Assembly: GCA_035446985.1 (NCBI GenBank)
Contig: DAOTGG010000001.1
Location: 1 to 64,000, forward strand
Direction: 5' to 3'
Length of the DNA: 64,000 bases
Source: JAQUSX01 sp035446985
GTDB taxonomy: Bacteria > Bacillota > Clostridia > Christensenellales > CAG-314
The position numbers and the translations under genes are program-made. Shown one piece after another: positions 34,132 to 43,211 of this stretch. Position 1 is the stretch's first letter; each line of letters opens with the position of its first letter. The notes under the pieces were generated by a model that searched no databases, had not been told where the DNA came from, and saw only the letters and a list, made by a program, of their open reading frames with translations.

Positions 34132-35214
34132 ATGAAGTTAGAAGAAAAACTGTGTTTGATAATGTCGTCGCTCGAAATAAGCAATAATAAGCAGAGAGAG
34201 TTGTTTTCCTGCGTGGATTTGGAGCTACTGTGGACAAACTTTTACGACGACAATCAAAAAATAAAAAAGATACTCGGCGAAAAGGATTTGTCAAGATTAA
34301 AAAGCAGTCTTAATCAGACTTATCTTGACGCGATTATTACGCAGATTGAAAAAAACGGCGTTACTGCCGTTACTTATTTTTCGCCCGAATATCCGCAAAA
34401 ACTCAAAGATATTCCCGATCCGCCTTATACCTTGTACTGCAAAGGCGACGTTAGCTTGCTTAATTCCGACGGTATCGCAGTCGTCGGCACAAGAAAAATT
34501 TCCGCTTACGGTCGACGGGTTACGGCGCATTTTACCGACGAATTAGCAAAGCATTTCACCATTATTTCGGGCTTGGCTTACGGAGTGGACACCGTAGCAC
34601 ACGAAGTTACGCTAAAAGCGGGCGGCAAAACTATCGCCGTCTTAGGCAGCGGCGTATGTTACATTTACCCCGCCGCAAACGAAAATCTGGCAAGAAAAAT
34701 ACTCGAAAACGGCGGACTTATCGTATCGGAATTTGGTGTTTTCGGCGAACCGAATAACTATCATTTTCCTATGCGCAATCGTATAGTTTCGGGACTTTCG
34801 CAAGCGTTATTGATTACTGAAGCTCCGTTAAAAAGCGGAACTATGACAACGCTAGAACACGCTTTGGAGCAAGGAAAAGACGTATTCGCCGTTCCAGGCG
34901 AAATATATTCGCAAAACTCAATGGGCTGTAACGAACTATTAAAAAGGCTTCAAGGAGCGCTCGTTACCGACCCGAAAGACATTTTGCGCGATATGAACGT
35001 CAGGTACGAAAAAAAAGAAAAGAAGTCTATTCAACTTGACTTAACACAGCAAAGTGTAGTAAATTTGTTAATTACTGGAAAGAAAAATTTTGACGAGCTA
35101 GTGGAAACTACAAAATTAAACCCGTCCGAGCTTGCGTTTATTTTGTCAAACCTAGAGCTAATGGGCTGTATAATGAAACTTCCAGGCAATGTTTATCAAT
35201 ATATGGAGGACTAA
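34132..35214 (+). CDS. dprA: DNA-processing protein DprA
   Basis: DprA loads RecA on incoming single-stranded DNA; it is also found in non-transformable bacteria. The 360-residue protein has an N-terminal SAM-like helical region, then the Rossmann-type DprA core with VVGTRKISAYGRRVT near residue 121, SGLAYGVDTVAH near 147 and SGTMTTLEHALEQGK near 235. The last 60 residues form a winged-helix domain. topA starts 3 bp after the stop. Confidence 0.96.
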   Translation: MKLEEKLCLIMSSLEISNNKQRELFSCVDLELLWTNFYDDNQKIKKILGEKDLSRLKSSLNQTYLDAIITQIEKNGVTAVTYFSPEYPQKLKDIPDPPYTLYCKGDVSLLNSDGIAVVGTRKISAYGRRVTAHFTDELAKHFTIISGLAYGVDTVAHEVTLKAGGKTIAVLGSGVCYIYPAANENLARKILENGGLIVSEFGVFGEPNNYHFPMRNRIVSGLSQALLITEAPLKSGTMTTLEHALEQGKDVFAVPGEIYSQNSMGCNELLKRLQGALVTDPKDILRDMNVRYEKKEKKSIQLDLTQQSVVNLLITGKKNFDELVETTKLNPSELAFILSNLELMGCIMKLPGNVYQYMED

Positions 35215-35217
35215 CAA

Positions 35218-37422
35218 GTGAAGCTTGTTATAGTGGAATCACCCGCAAAAGCCAAAACGATAGCTAAATATCTTGGAGAAGGTTATTACGTCGACGCTTC
35301 GGGGGGACATGTAAGAGATTTACCCGTAAAAAAACTCGGCGTAGACTTAAAAAATAATTACGAGCCTATTTATGAAATCACGGAAGGAAAAAACGAAACG
35401 ATAGACAGGCTTATGAAAAAGGCAAGCAAAGCCGAACAAGTATATTTGGCTACCGACCCTGACCGCGAAGGCGAAGCTATTTCGTGGCACTTATCAAACG
35501 CGTTAAAACTTGACGGAAACCTTAAAAACCGCATAATGTTTAACGAAATAAGCAAAAACGCGGTGCAAAAAGCCTTGGAAAAACCCGACTATATCAATAT
35601 GAATCTCGTCAACGCTCAGCAAGCGCGCAGAGTGTTGGATAGACTCGTCGGCTATAAGGTTTCTCCCGTATTATGCAAAAAAATTCAACCGAAACTTTCC
35701 GCGGGCAGAGTGCAGTCCGCGGCTTTAAAAATAATCGTAGACCGTGAGCGCGAGATAAAAGCGTTTGTTTCCGAAGAATATTGGACGATTACGGCGCTGC
35801 TTGAAAAAGCGGGCGAACAGCCGTCCTTCAAAGCGTTACTCGCTACCGCCGATGGCAAAAAAATCAAAATTTCTGATAAAACGCAATGCGACGAGATTTT
35901 GAAAAATATAGGTAATAATCCTTTTGCGGTCTCGTCAGTCAAAAAAACAGTCACCAATTCTTCGCCTTATCCGCCTTTTACCACAAGCACAATGCAGCAG
36001 GACGCGGGCAACAAACTGAAATTCACCTCAAAAACGACTATGTCGCTTGCGCAGCAGCTGTATGAAGGCGTGGAAATCGACGGCGAACATATCGCTCTCG
36101 TAACATACATCCGTACGGACTCGGTAAGAATTTCCGCCGACGCTCAAAACTCGGCAAGAGAATATATAAAAGAAAAATTCGGCAGTAAATACGTTCCCGA
36201 AAAGCCGAATTTTTACGCTACAAAAAAAGCGGCGCAGGACGCCCACGAAGCAATAAGACCGATTAACTTAGCGGTAACCCCAGAAAGTTTAAAAGGCAAA
36301 ATTCAGCCTAATATGCAAAAGCTTTATACGCTTATCTACACCAGATTTTTGGCAAGTCAAGCGGCGAAAGCGGTATACGACAGCGTGAGCGTCGTTATTG
36401 ACTGCGATAAATACGGTTTCAAGGCAAACGGACGCACGGTTGTTTTCGACGGTTACACACGCATTTACGGCGAGCATAAAAACACCGACGACGAAGAAGA
36501 AAACGCGAAGTTGCCGTCTTTGGCTGTAGGTGACAATCTTTTAAATAAAGGTATTACGCCCGAGCAAAAGTTTACGAAAGCTCCCGCCCGTTACACCGAA
36601 GCTTCTTTGATAAAAACTATGGAAGAAAACGGCATAGGAAGACCAAGCACTTTTTCCACAATTTTGTCAACGCTTTACTCGAGAACTTACGTCGAAAAAG
36701 ACGGAAAATCGCTAATGCCCACGGAACTGGGATTTACGGTAACGGAATACCTGGAAAAATATTTTGCCGACATAGTGGACGTGGAATTTACGGCGGGCAT
36801 GGAGACAAAACTTGACGACATCGAAGAAAAATCGGCGGACTGGCGCAATATCGTCGACGAGTTTTACAAGCCGCTTGAGGAAAAAATAAACTCGGCAAAA
36901 ACGAGCGAAATCGTGATGCTGCCCGATGAAAAAATCGATCAAAAATGCGAGAAATGCGGCTCTCCCATGGTTTTAAAGATGGGCAGATTCGGCAAATATT
37001 TAGCTTGCTCAAATACCGAATGCGATTTTAAAAAAAGCCTGAAAAAAGCCGCACCTGTCGTTATGACGGATGTTCTTTGCGATAAATGCGGCGCGCCTAT
37101 GGTGGAAAGATTGTCTAAATACGGCAAGTTTTTGGCATGCAGCAATTACCCGACTTGCAAAAACACCAAAACCGTTAATGAAAAAGCTGGCGTTTGCCCC
37201 GACTGCGGCGCAGACCTTATTAAAAGAATGTCAAAATACGGCAAGCCTTTTTACGGCTGTTCAAATTATCCTAAATGCAAATTTATTTCATGGGACAAAC
37301 CCGTAGACAAAAAATGCCCCGATTGCGGCGGCGGTATGGTATTGAAAGAATATAAAAACGGCGCGAAATATAAATGTATAAATAAAGACTGCGGACATAT
37401 CGAGGACGCGAATGAAAGTTAA
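35218..37422 (+). CDS. topA: DNA topoisomerase I
   Basis: This type IA enzyme relaxes negative supercoils. The 734-residue protein has the Toprim domain (VIVESPAKAKTIAKYLG at 4-20; TDPDREGEAISWHL near 80), the active-site tyrosine in YIRTDSVR near residue 297, and four C-terminal zinc-ribbon modules beginning near residues 578, 620, 660 and 700, each CxxC-x(~20)-C-x4/5-C. The start is GTG. The last 11 bp overlap trmFO. Confidence 0.98.
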   Translation: MKLVIVESPAKAKTIAKYLGEGYYVDASGGHVRDLPVKKLGVDLKNNYEPIYEITEGKNETIDRLMKKASKAEQVYLATDPDREGEAISWHLSNALKLDGNLKNRIMFNEISKNAVQKALEKPDYINMNLVNAQQARRVLDRLVGYKVSPVLCKKIQPKLSAGRVQSAALKIIVDREREIKAFVSEEYWTITALLEKAGEQPSFKALLATADGKKIKISDKTQCDEILKNIGNNPFAVSSVKKTVTNSSPYPPFTTSTMQQDAGNKLKFTSKTTMSLAQQLYEGVEIDGEHIALVTYIRTDSVRISADAQNSAREYIKEKFGSKYVPEKPNFYATKKAAQDAHEAIRPINLAVTPESLKGKIQPNMQKLYTLIYTRFLASQAAKAVYDSVSVVIDCDKYGFKANGRTVVFDGYTRIYGEHKNTDDEEENAKLPSLAVGDNLLNKGITPEQKFTKAPARYTEASLIKTMEENGIGRPSTFSTILSTLYSRTYVEKDGKSLMPTELGFTVTEYLEKYFADIVDVEFTAGMETKLDDIEEKSADWRNIVDEFYKPLEEKINSAKTSEIVMLPDEKIDQKCEKCGSPMVLKMGRFGKYLACSNTECDFKKSLKKAAPVVMTDVLCDKCGAPMVERLSKYGKFLACSNYPTCKNTKTVNEKAGVCPDCGADLIKRMSKYGKPFYGCSNYPKCKFISWDKPVDKKCPDCGGGMVLKEYKNGAKYKCINKDCGHIEDANES

Positions 37423-38710
37423 AATTTTCGGCGCGGGGCTCGCTGGAGCGGAAGCGGCTTGGCAGGCGGCAAAAAGGGGAGCGCAGGTAACTTTATACGA
37501 AATGAAGCCAAGAGAGTTTTCCCCCGCTCATCATAATTCTAATTTTGCGGAATTGCTTTGCTCAAATTCGCTGAAATCCAACGACCCGAACACAGCTTCG
37601 GGTTTACTTAAAAATGAGTTGAGAGCGTTAGACAGTATGCTTATTTCAGTCGCCGACAGCTGCGCCGTACCAGCGGGAAGCGCGTTGGCGGTTGACAGAG
37701 ATATTTTTGCCCAGAAAGTTACCGAAAAACTTAAAACCCAAAAAAATATAAAAATAATAAATGAAACCGTATCGAAAATAAGCGTTGACGATGATGAAAT
37801 TTTAATAATAGCCACAGGACCGCTAACGCACGAAAGTCTTTTGCCGTCGCTTCAAAATCTTTTGGGAGAGCAATTTTTGCACTTTTTTGACGCCGTTGCG
37901 CCTATCGTCACCGCGGACAGTATAGATTTTGACAGCGCGTTTATCGGCGGCAGATACGGCAAAGGCGACGATTACGTTAACTGTCCAATGAATAAAGCGG
38001 AATTTGAGCTTTTTTGGGAAGAATTAGTTAACGCTGAGACAGCCCAAATAAAAGATTTTGAAAACAATGTTTTTGAAAGCTGTATGCCAATAGAAGTAAT
38101 GGCAAAACGCGGTCGCGACACCATTCGTTTCGGTCCGCTCAAACCCGTAGGGCTTTTTGACGAACGTAAAAGCGAGCGTCCTTACGCAGTATTGCAGCTA
38201 AGAAAGGAAAACGAAGCGGGAACGATATATAATCTTGTCGGCTTTCAAACTCACCTTACTTTCGGCGAGCAAAAAAGAGTTTTTTCTCTTATTCCAGCGT
38301 TAAAAAACGCCGAATTTGTCCGTTACGGAGTTATGCACAAAAATACGTTTATTAACGCGCCGAAAACTCTCGACAAATTTTTCAGACTGAAAAACAACCC
38401 GAAAATATTTTTTGCAGGGCAGATTTCGGGTGTGGAAGGCTACGTCGAGTCGATAGCGAGCGGACTGATGTGCGGAATAAACGCCGTAAACACGCTCTCA
38501 GCTAAACCGTTGACAGAATTCGAAAATCAAACTATGATTGGAGCGTTAGCGGAATATATTTCCAGCCCTAACAGCGATTTTCAACCGATGAACGCTAATT
38601 ACGGCATTTTACCCCCGATAGCGGGAAAATACAAAGACAAACAGTTAAAGAGAGCGGCTTTATCGCAGCGAGCTATGGAGTCGCTGAAAAATTCGATAAA
38701 AGGAGTGTAG
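37412..38710 (+). CDS. trmFO: Folate-dependent tRNA (uracil-54-C5)-methyltransferase TrmFO
   Basis: TrmFO makes ribothymidine at position 54 of tRNA with methylenetetrahydrofolate and FAD. The 432-residue protein has the FAD loop GAGLAGAEAAWQ near residue 7, the catalytic-region sequence LLCSNSLKSN near 48, and GYVESIASGLMCGINA near 345. In Bacillus the order topA-trmFO-xerC-hslV is seen; here hslV follows directly, so xerC (codV) is missing. Confidence 0.97.
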   Translation: MKVKIFGAGLAGAEAAWQAAKRGAQVTLYEMKPREFSPAHHNSNFAELLCSNSLKSNDPNTASGLLKNELRALDSMLISVADSCAVPAGSALAVDRDIFAQKVTEKLKTQKNIKIINETVSKISVDDDEILIIATGPLTHESLLPSLQNLLGEQFLHFFDAVAPIVTADSIDFDSAFIGGRYGKGDDYVNCPMNKAEFELFWEELVNAETAQIKDFENNVFESCMPIEVMAKRGRDTIRFGPLKPVGLFDERKSERPYAVLQLRKENEAGTIYNLVGFQTHLTFGEQKRVFSLIPALKNAEFVRYGVMHKNTFINAPKTLDKFFRLKNNPKIFFAGQISGVEGYVESIASGLMCGINAVNTLSAKPLTEFENQTMIGALAEYISSPNSDFQPMNANYGILPPIAGKYKDKQLKRAALSQRAMESLKNSIKGV

Positions 38711-38716
38711 AAAAAT

Positions 38717-39268
38717 ATGTCGGAAGTTTTTGCCGATAGTTTTAAAGGCACGACCATATGCGCCGTTATGCGCGACGGCAAAATTGCCATTGCAGGCGAC
38801 GGTCAGGTCACACAAGGTCAAAACGTAGTAATGAAATCTAACGCGGTGAAAGTCCGCAGAATATACAACGATAAAGTAGCGGTAGGATTTGCGGGTACTG
38901 TTGCGGACGCATTTACGCTGACGGAAAAATTTGAGGAAATGCTGCAAAAATACAGCGGAAATCTTATGCGCGCGTCGGTGGAGCTTGCAAAGCTTTGGCG
39001 CAACGACAAAATGATGCGCAAGCTTGAAGCTATGATGATAGTAGCCGACAAAACTCACATTATGATGCTTTCTGGTAGCGGCGACGTAATAGAACCCGAA
39101 AACGGTGTTTGCGCAATCGGCAGCGGCGGCAATTACGCATTAGCTGCGGCAAGAGCGTTGACCGAAAACACAAAACTTTCCGCAAGCGAAATAGCGAGAA
39201 AATCATTGGAAATCGCAAGCACGATTTGCGTTTTCACAAACGGTAATATAACGGTGGAGGAACTATAA
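38717..39268 (+). CDS. hslV: ATP-dependent protease subunit HslV (ClpQ)
   Basis: HslV is the proteasome-like peptidase that works with HslU. The 183-residue protein contains the catalytic FKGTTICAV segment at residues 9-17. The mature enzyme should begin at Thr12, so the 11-residue N-terminal piece is longer than usual and must be removed, or another residue is used. IAGDGQVT and AIGSGGNYALAAARAL are typical. The stop overlaps hslU by one base. Confidence 0.96.
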   Translation: MSEVFADSFKGTTICAVMRDGKIAIAGDGQVTQGQNVVMKSNAVKVRRIYNDKVAVGFAGTVADAFTLTEKFEEMLQKYSGNLMRASVELAKLWRNDKMMRKLEAMMIVADKTHIMMLSGSGDVIEPENGVCAIGSGGNYALAAARALTENTKLSASEIARKSLEIASTICVFTNGNITVEEL

Positions 39269-40560
39269 TGACTCCTAAACAAATAGTAAACGAACTTGAT
39301 AAATATATAATCGGTCAGTCGGAAGCAAAACGGGCTGTTGCGATAGCTTTACGTAACCGCTACCGCAGAAGTCAGCTTTCCGCTGAAGACAGAGAAGAAA
39401 TAACGCCGAAAAACATAATAATGAAAGGACCTACGGGCGTGGGAAAGACCGAAATCGCCCGCAGACTTGCAAAGCTTGTAAAAGCGCCTTTTTTGAAAGT
39501 CGAAGCGACTAAATACACCGAAGTAGGTTACGTAGGTCGAGACGTCGAGTCAATGATAAGGGACCTTGTGGAAGTTTCGATTAGACTTATAAAAGAAGAG
39601 CGTTATCGCGACGTTCAGGAAAAAGCGCTGGCTAATACAATTAACGTTATCGCCGAAGCTTTGCTTGCCGCAAAAGACGCTTTGCCCGAAAATATCACGA
39701 GAGCGACGCTCAAAGACGAGTTAAGCACAACCAGTCTTGACCATATAAAAGTGGAAATTACCGTTCCCGACGAACCGAAGCCGCTTGATTTATCGGCTGC
39801 TGGCGGCGGAACGATAAATATCGGAAATATTTTTGACGGCATTATGCCCAAAAAGACGAAAAAACGCAAAGTAACCGTCGGCGAAGCGAAAAGAATTTTG
39901 CTTTCGGCTGAATGTGAGACTCTTATCGACCACGACAGCGTTAACGCGGAAGCAATTATGCGCGCGGAAAACGACGGACTTATATTTATTGACGAGCTAG
40001 ACAAAATCGCGGGCGGCGGCTCGCAAAACGGTCCCGACGTATCGCGCGAAGGCGTGCAGAGAGATATTTTGCCTATTGTTGAAGGCTGCTCGGTTACGAC
40101 AAAATACGGCAACATAAAAACGGATTATATTCTCTTTATAGCAAGCGGCGCGTTCCATGTGAGCAAAGTCAGCGACCTTATACCCGAACTGCAAGGACGT
40201 TTCCCCGTGCTTGTAGAGCTGACAAGCCTTGGCAAAGACGAGTTTATCAGGATTTTGACCGAACCGCAAAACGCTATTACCACGCAGTATCAAAAACTTC
40301 TCGCCGTGGATAATATCGACTTGGTTTTTCATAAAAGCGGCATAGAAGAAATCGCCGAAATCGCGGTCGATATGAACGCCACTATGGAAGATATCGGCGC
40401 GAGACGTCTGCAAAGCATACTGGAAAACTTGGTTGAAAACATTTCTTTCGACGTGGACGAAACAAGCGAACGAGTAAAAATTATCGTTGACGACAAATTT
40501 GTAAAGCAAAATTTATCGCAGACGGCAAAAACGTTAAATTTGAATAAATATATTTTATAA
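39268..40560 (+). CDS. hslU: ATPase subunit HslU (ClpY)
   Basis: HslU is the AAA+ unfoldase that feeds proteins to HslV. In the 430-residue protein, TPKQIVNELDKYIIGQ opens the sequence, Walker A GPTGVGKTE lies at residues 54-62, Walker B FIDELDKI near 245, and the C-terminus ends NLNKYIL, the tail that activates HslV. The I domain (about 100-230) is somewhat short. codY, next in Bacillus, is absent. Confidence 0.97.
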   Translation: MTPKQIVNELDKYIIGQSEAKRAVAIALRNRYRRSQLSAEDREEITPKNIIMKGPTGVGKTEIARRLAKLVKAPFLKVEATKYTEVGYVGRDVESMIRDLVEVSIRLIKEERYRDVQEKALANTINVIAEALLAAKDALPENITRATLKDELSTTSLDHIKVEITVPDEPKPLDLSAAGGGTINIGNIFDGIMPKKTKKRKVTVGEAKRILLSAECETLIDHDSVNAEAIMRAENDGLIFIDELDKIAGGGSQNGPDVSREGVQRDILPIVEGCSVTTKYGNIKTDYILFIASGAFHVSKVSDLIPELQGRFPVLVELTSLGKDEFIRILTEPQNAITTQYQKLLAVDNIDLVFHKSGIEEIAEIAVDMNATMEDIGARRLQSILENLVENISFDVDETSERVKIIVDDKFVKQNLSQTAKTLNLNKYIL

Positions 40561-40576
40561 AACGGGAAAAATTGAT

Positions 40577-40996
40577 ATGACAGATACGGGTCATGTGATA
40601 GAATTAAAAGGCAAAGACGCCGTGATACGGATATTCCGCAGCTCGGCATGCGGCAACTGCTCGATGTGCGGTCTTACTTCCGACAAAAAATACGTCGACA
40701 TTGAGGTTGAAAACACCCTTGACGCAACCGTCGGCGACCAAGTCGAGATTGCGTTTAACGACACGTCCGCCTCAAAAGTTTCCGCTATAGTTTATCTTAT
40801 TCCGCTTTTCGCGGCGTTGCTTTTGATGTTAGTCGGTTACTTAATGAGAGTTGCTGACTGGATTTTGTGCATCGTTTTTGTAGTCGGACTAGGATTTGGT
40901 TTTATGATTGTAAGGCATATTGACCTTAATTACGCTAAAAATATGAAACTTGTGCCTAAGATGGTGAAAATAATAAAGGAGACAAACGATCTATGA
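40577..40996 (+). CDS. RseC/MucC family membrane protein
   Basis: A 139-residue protein of the RseC/MucC (SoxR-reducing system) family. It has an N-terminal soluble part with cysteines 25, 28 and 31 (CxxCxxC) able to hold a metal or Fe-S centre, then two membrane segments (about 70-90 and 95-112). In enterobacteria relatives help reduce SoxR or tune sigma-E; the role in Clostridia is unknown. It overlaps the thioredoxin gene by 4 bp, which supports a redox function. Confidence 0.88.
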   Translation: MTDTGHVIELKGKDAVIRIFRSSACGNCSMCGLTSDKKYVDIEVENTLDATVGDQVEIAFNDTSASKVSAIVYLIPLFAALLLMLVGYLMRVADWILCIVFVVGLGFGFMIVRHIDLNYAKNMKLVPKMVKIIKETNDL

Positions 40997-41304
40997 GTAA
41001 AGTTGAAGTGGTAACAAGTAAAAATTTTGACAAATTTATAAGCGGTGTTGCCGTTGTCGATTACTGGGCTACTTGGTGCGGTCCCTGTAAAATGCTTGCT
41101 CCCGTTCTGGAACAGGTAGCGGATCAGCTTCCTACTGTTAAATTCGGAAAAGTTAACGTTGACGAAGAAAGCGACCTGGCGAACGCGGCGGAAGTTCAGG
41201 CGATACCCAACGTATGTATTTATAAAAACGGTGAATTAGTAGATAGAATAATCGGCGTGCAGCCTTTGGCAAAGATAGTGGAAACGATAAAAAAACACTT
41301 ATGA
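40993..41304 (+). CDS. trxA: Thioredoxin
   Basis: A 103-residue thioredoxin with the classical active site WCGPC (Cys29 and Cys32), DYWATWCGPCKML around it, the cis-proline AIPN near residue 75 and GV...KI at the C-terminus. It should reduce protein disulfides in the cytoplasm. ATG overlaps the RseC-like gene (ATGA), and glyA follows after 8 bp. No thioredoxin reductase is in the window. Confidence 0.96.
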   Translation: MSKVEVVTSKNFDKFISGVAVVDYWATWCGPCKMLAPVLEQVADQLPTVKFGKVNVDEESDLANAAEVQAIPNVCIYKNGELVDRIIGVQPLAKIVETIKKHL

Positions 41305-41312
41305 GGTGAAAT

Positions 41313-42566
41313 ATGATAGACTTAAAAACACTAAAACAATGCGATCCCGAGCTTTATAATGCGTATGAGCTCGAGCTTACCCGTCAGCGTCAAAATATTG
41401 AGTTAATCGCGAGCGAAAACTTTGCTTCTCCCGCAGTATTAGCCGCTATGGGCAGTCATTTGACTAATAAATACGCCGAAGGTTATCCCGCTGCCAGATA
41501 TTACGGCGGCTGCGAATTTGTCGATATAGCGGAAAACCTTGCGCGCGACAGAGCGAAACAGCTTTTTGGAGCGGAACACGCAAACGTCCAGCCCCATTGC
41601 GGAGCAAACGCTAACACAGCCGTTTACGTTGCCTTTTTAAAACCAGGCGACACCATTATGGCTATGAATTTGTCCCACGGCGGACACCTTTCACACGGCA
41701 GTCCCGTAAATATTTCAGGCAAATATTTTAATATCGTTCCTTACGGCGTTAATCCCGAAACAGAAATGATAGACTACGACGAACTTGAAAAAATCGCGGT
41801 AGAAAATAACCCGAAAATTATCGTTGCGGGCGCAAGCGCGTATTCGAGATTTATAGATTTTAAACGTTTTAGAGAAATCGCCGACAGAGTAGGGGCTATA
41901 TTAATGGTAGATATGGCTCATATCGCAGGATTAGTTGCGGCCGGATTGCACCCCAGTCCCGTTCCGTACGCTGACGTAGTCACAAGCACAACGCACAAAA
42001 CTCTTCGCGGACCTAGAGGCGGCTTGATTCTTTGCAAACAGCAATGGGCGAAAAAAATCGACAGCGCAGTATTTCCGGGAACGCAAGGCGGACCGTTAAT
42101 GCACGTTATCGGAGCAAAAGCTGTATGTTTTGGCGAAGCGTTAAAACCCGAATTTAAAGAATATCAAAAACAAGTTTTAGTAAACGCTCAAGTTCTCGCA
42201 AAATCAATGAAAGACAACGGACTTCGTCTTGTATCGGGCGGCACGGACAATCACCTTATACTTGTAGACGTTCGCGGCAGCGGTTACACCGGACGCTCGT
42301 TAACGGATACTTTGGACAAAATCCATATCACGGTTAACGCGAACACTATTCCGTTTGACCCCGCTCCGCCGAAAATCGCAAGTGGTATCCGCGTAGGCAC
42401 ACCGAGCGCAACAACGAGAGGTATGAAAGAACCCGAAATGATGGAAATCGGCGAAATAGTAGCGGACGTTATCAAAAACGGCGAAAGCTCGCTTGACAGA
42501 AATCTCAAACGCGTTCTGGCTCTTACAGACCGTTTCCCGCTTTACAAAAACGACATTATAGAATAA
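41313..42566 (+). CDS. glyA: Serine hydroxymethyltransferase
   Basis: GlyA interconverts serine and glycine and supplies methylenetetrahydrofolate, the cofactor used by TrmFO encoded upstream. The 417-residue protein has the PLP signature near residue 225 (DVVTSTTHKTLRGPRGG with the Schiff-base Lys in THKT), VDMAHIAG near 200 and NVQPHCGANAN near 95. A terminator follows 24 bp after the stop. Confidence 0.98.
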   Translation: MIDLKTLKQCDPELYNAYELELTRQRQNIELIASENFASPAVLAAMGSHLTNKYAEGYPAARYYGGCEFVDIAENLARDRAKQLFGAEHANVQPHCGANANTAVYVAFLKPGDTIMAMNLSHGGHLSHGSPVNISGKYFNIVPYGVNPETEMIDYDELEKIAVENNPKIIVAGASAYSRFIDFKRFREIADRVGAILMVDMAHIAGLVAAGLHPSPVPYADVVTSTTHKTLRGPRGGLILCKQQWAKKIDSAVFPGTQGGPLMHVIGAKAVCFGEALKPEFKEYQKQVLVNAQVLAKSMKDNGLRLVSGGTDNHLILVDVRGSGYTGRSLTDTLDKIHITVNANTIPFDPAPPKIASGIRVGTPSATTRGMKEPEMMEIGEIVADVIKNGESSLDRNLKRVLALTDRFPLYKNDIIE

Positions 42567-42589
42567 TCAATTTAAATAAGTTAATTACT

Positions 42590-42617
42590 TAAAAACGGGT
42601 GTCACGCCCGTTTTTTT
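42590..42617 (+). terminator. Intrinsic terminator of the glyA operon
   Basis: A stem of AAACGGG / CCCGTTT around a short GTGTCACG loop region, followed by seven T residues. Confidence 0.88.
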
Positions 42618-42752
42618 GTGTAAAAATACGGCAAACCGAAAAACTAAAACCGAATTGAAAAATATCTAAGTTCATAAATCCTGCCATATAAATTCTTCAA
42701 ATTTCTAATTAAAATTTTTTTAAAAAATTTATTGAAAACGACTGTATTATGA

Positions 42753-42781
42753 TTGACTGTAAGACATAATAATGTTATATT
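42753..42781 (+). promoter_or_regulatory. Sigma-A promoter of the Rrf2-iscSU operon
   Basis: TTGACT (42753-42758), 17 bp, TATATT (42776-42781), 31 bp before the Rrf2 start codon. Confidence 0.75.
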
Positions 42782-42783
42782 AT

Positions 42784-42802
42784 TCCTAGTAAAAGAGTAG
42801 GA
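42784..42802 (+). promoter_or_regulatory. Candidate Rrf2 operator
   Basis: The inverted repeat TCCTA-N9-TAGGA spans the predicted transcription start, just downstream of the -10. This is a usual place for autorepression by an IscR-like protein. Neither the binding nor the protein's specificity is shown. Confidence 0.4.
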
Positions 42803-42812
42803 TTTAAAATTT

Positions 42813-43211
42813 ATGAAAATGTCAACGAAAGCGAGGTACGGCTTGTATGCCGCAACCGAGCTTGCCAAAGCGTACGACGGCGAAAAAACGTTGTCGGTAG
42901 CCGATATCTCGGCTTCTATCGGAGTCACCGAAAAATATTTGGAGCAGATATTGTCGCTATTGAAATGCGAAGGCATAGTCAGCGCGCAAAGGGGAGCATA
43001 CGGCGGATATATATTGACGGACAAGCCCGAAAATATATCTGTCGGCAGAGTGTTAAGGTGCCTGGAAAACGATTTGAAAATCGTTGACTGTATCGGCGCG
43101 ACTTGCGGCAGAAAAAAATGCGCTCCGCACGCGTTATGGAACAAACTTTATAAAAACATTAACGAATTTTTGGATTCGATTACGCTAAAAGAACTTTTGG
43201 AGGAAATTTGA
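42813..43211 (+). CDS. Rrf2 family regulator, IscR-like
   Basis: A 132-residue winged-helix regulator beginning MKMSTKARYGLYAATELA, with the recognition helix in VTEKYLEQILSLLK (about 41-54). Three cysteines in DCIGATCGRKKC near residues 92-102 (C-x4-C-x4-C) could hold a 2Fe-2S cluster as in IscR. They differ slightly from the IscR C-x5-C-x5-C spacing. Placed ahead of iscS and iscU, it probably senses Fe-S status and controls this operon; a CymR-like role is the alternative. Confidence 0.92.
   Translation: MKMSTKARYGLYAATELAKAYDGEKTLSVADISASIGVTEKYLEQILSLLKCEGIVSAQRGAYGGYILTDKPENISVGRVLRCLENDLKIVDCIGATCGRKKCAPHALWNKLYKNINEFLDSITLKELLEEI

Noticed and set aside
39615..40115. A long minus-strand open frame of 166 codons opposite hslU
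   Set aside because: It is antisense to a clear AAA+ gene, has no ribosome binding site or recognisable motif, and such open frames arise from codon bias in this genome.
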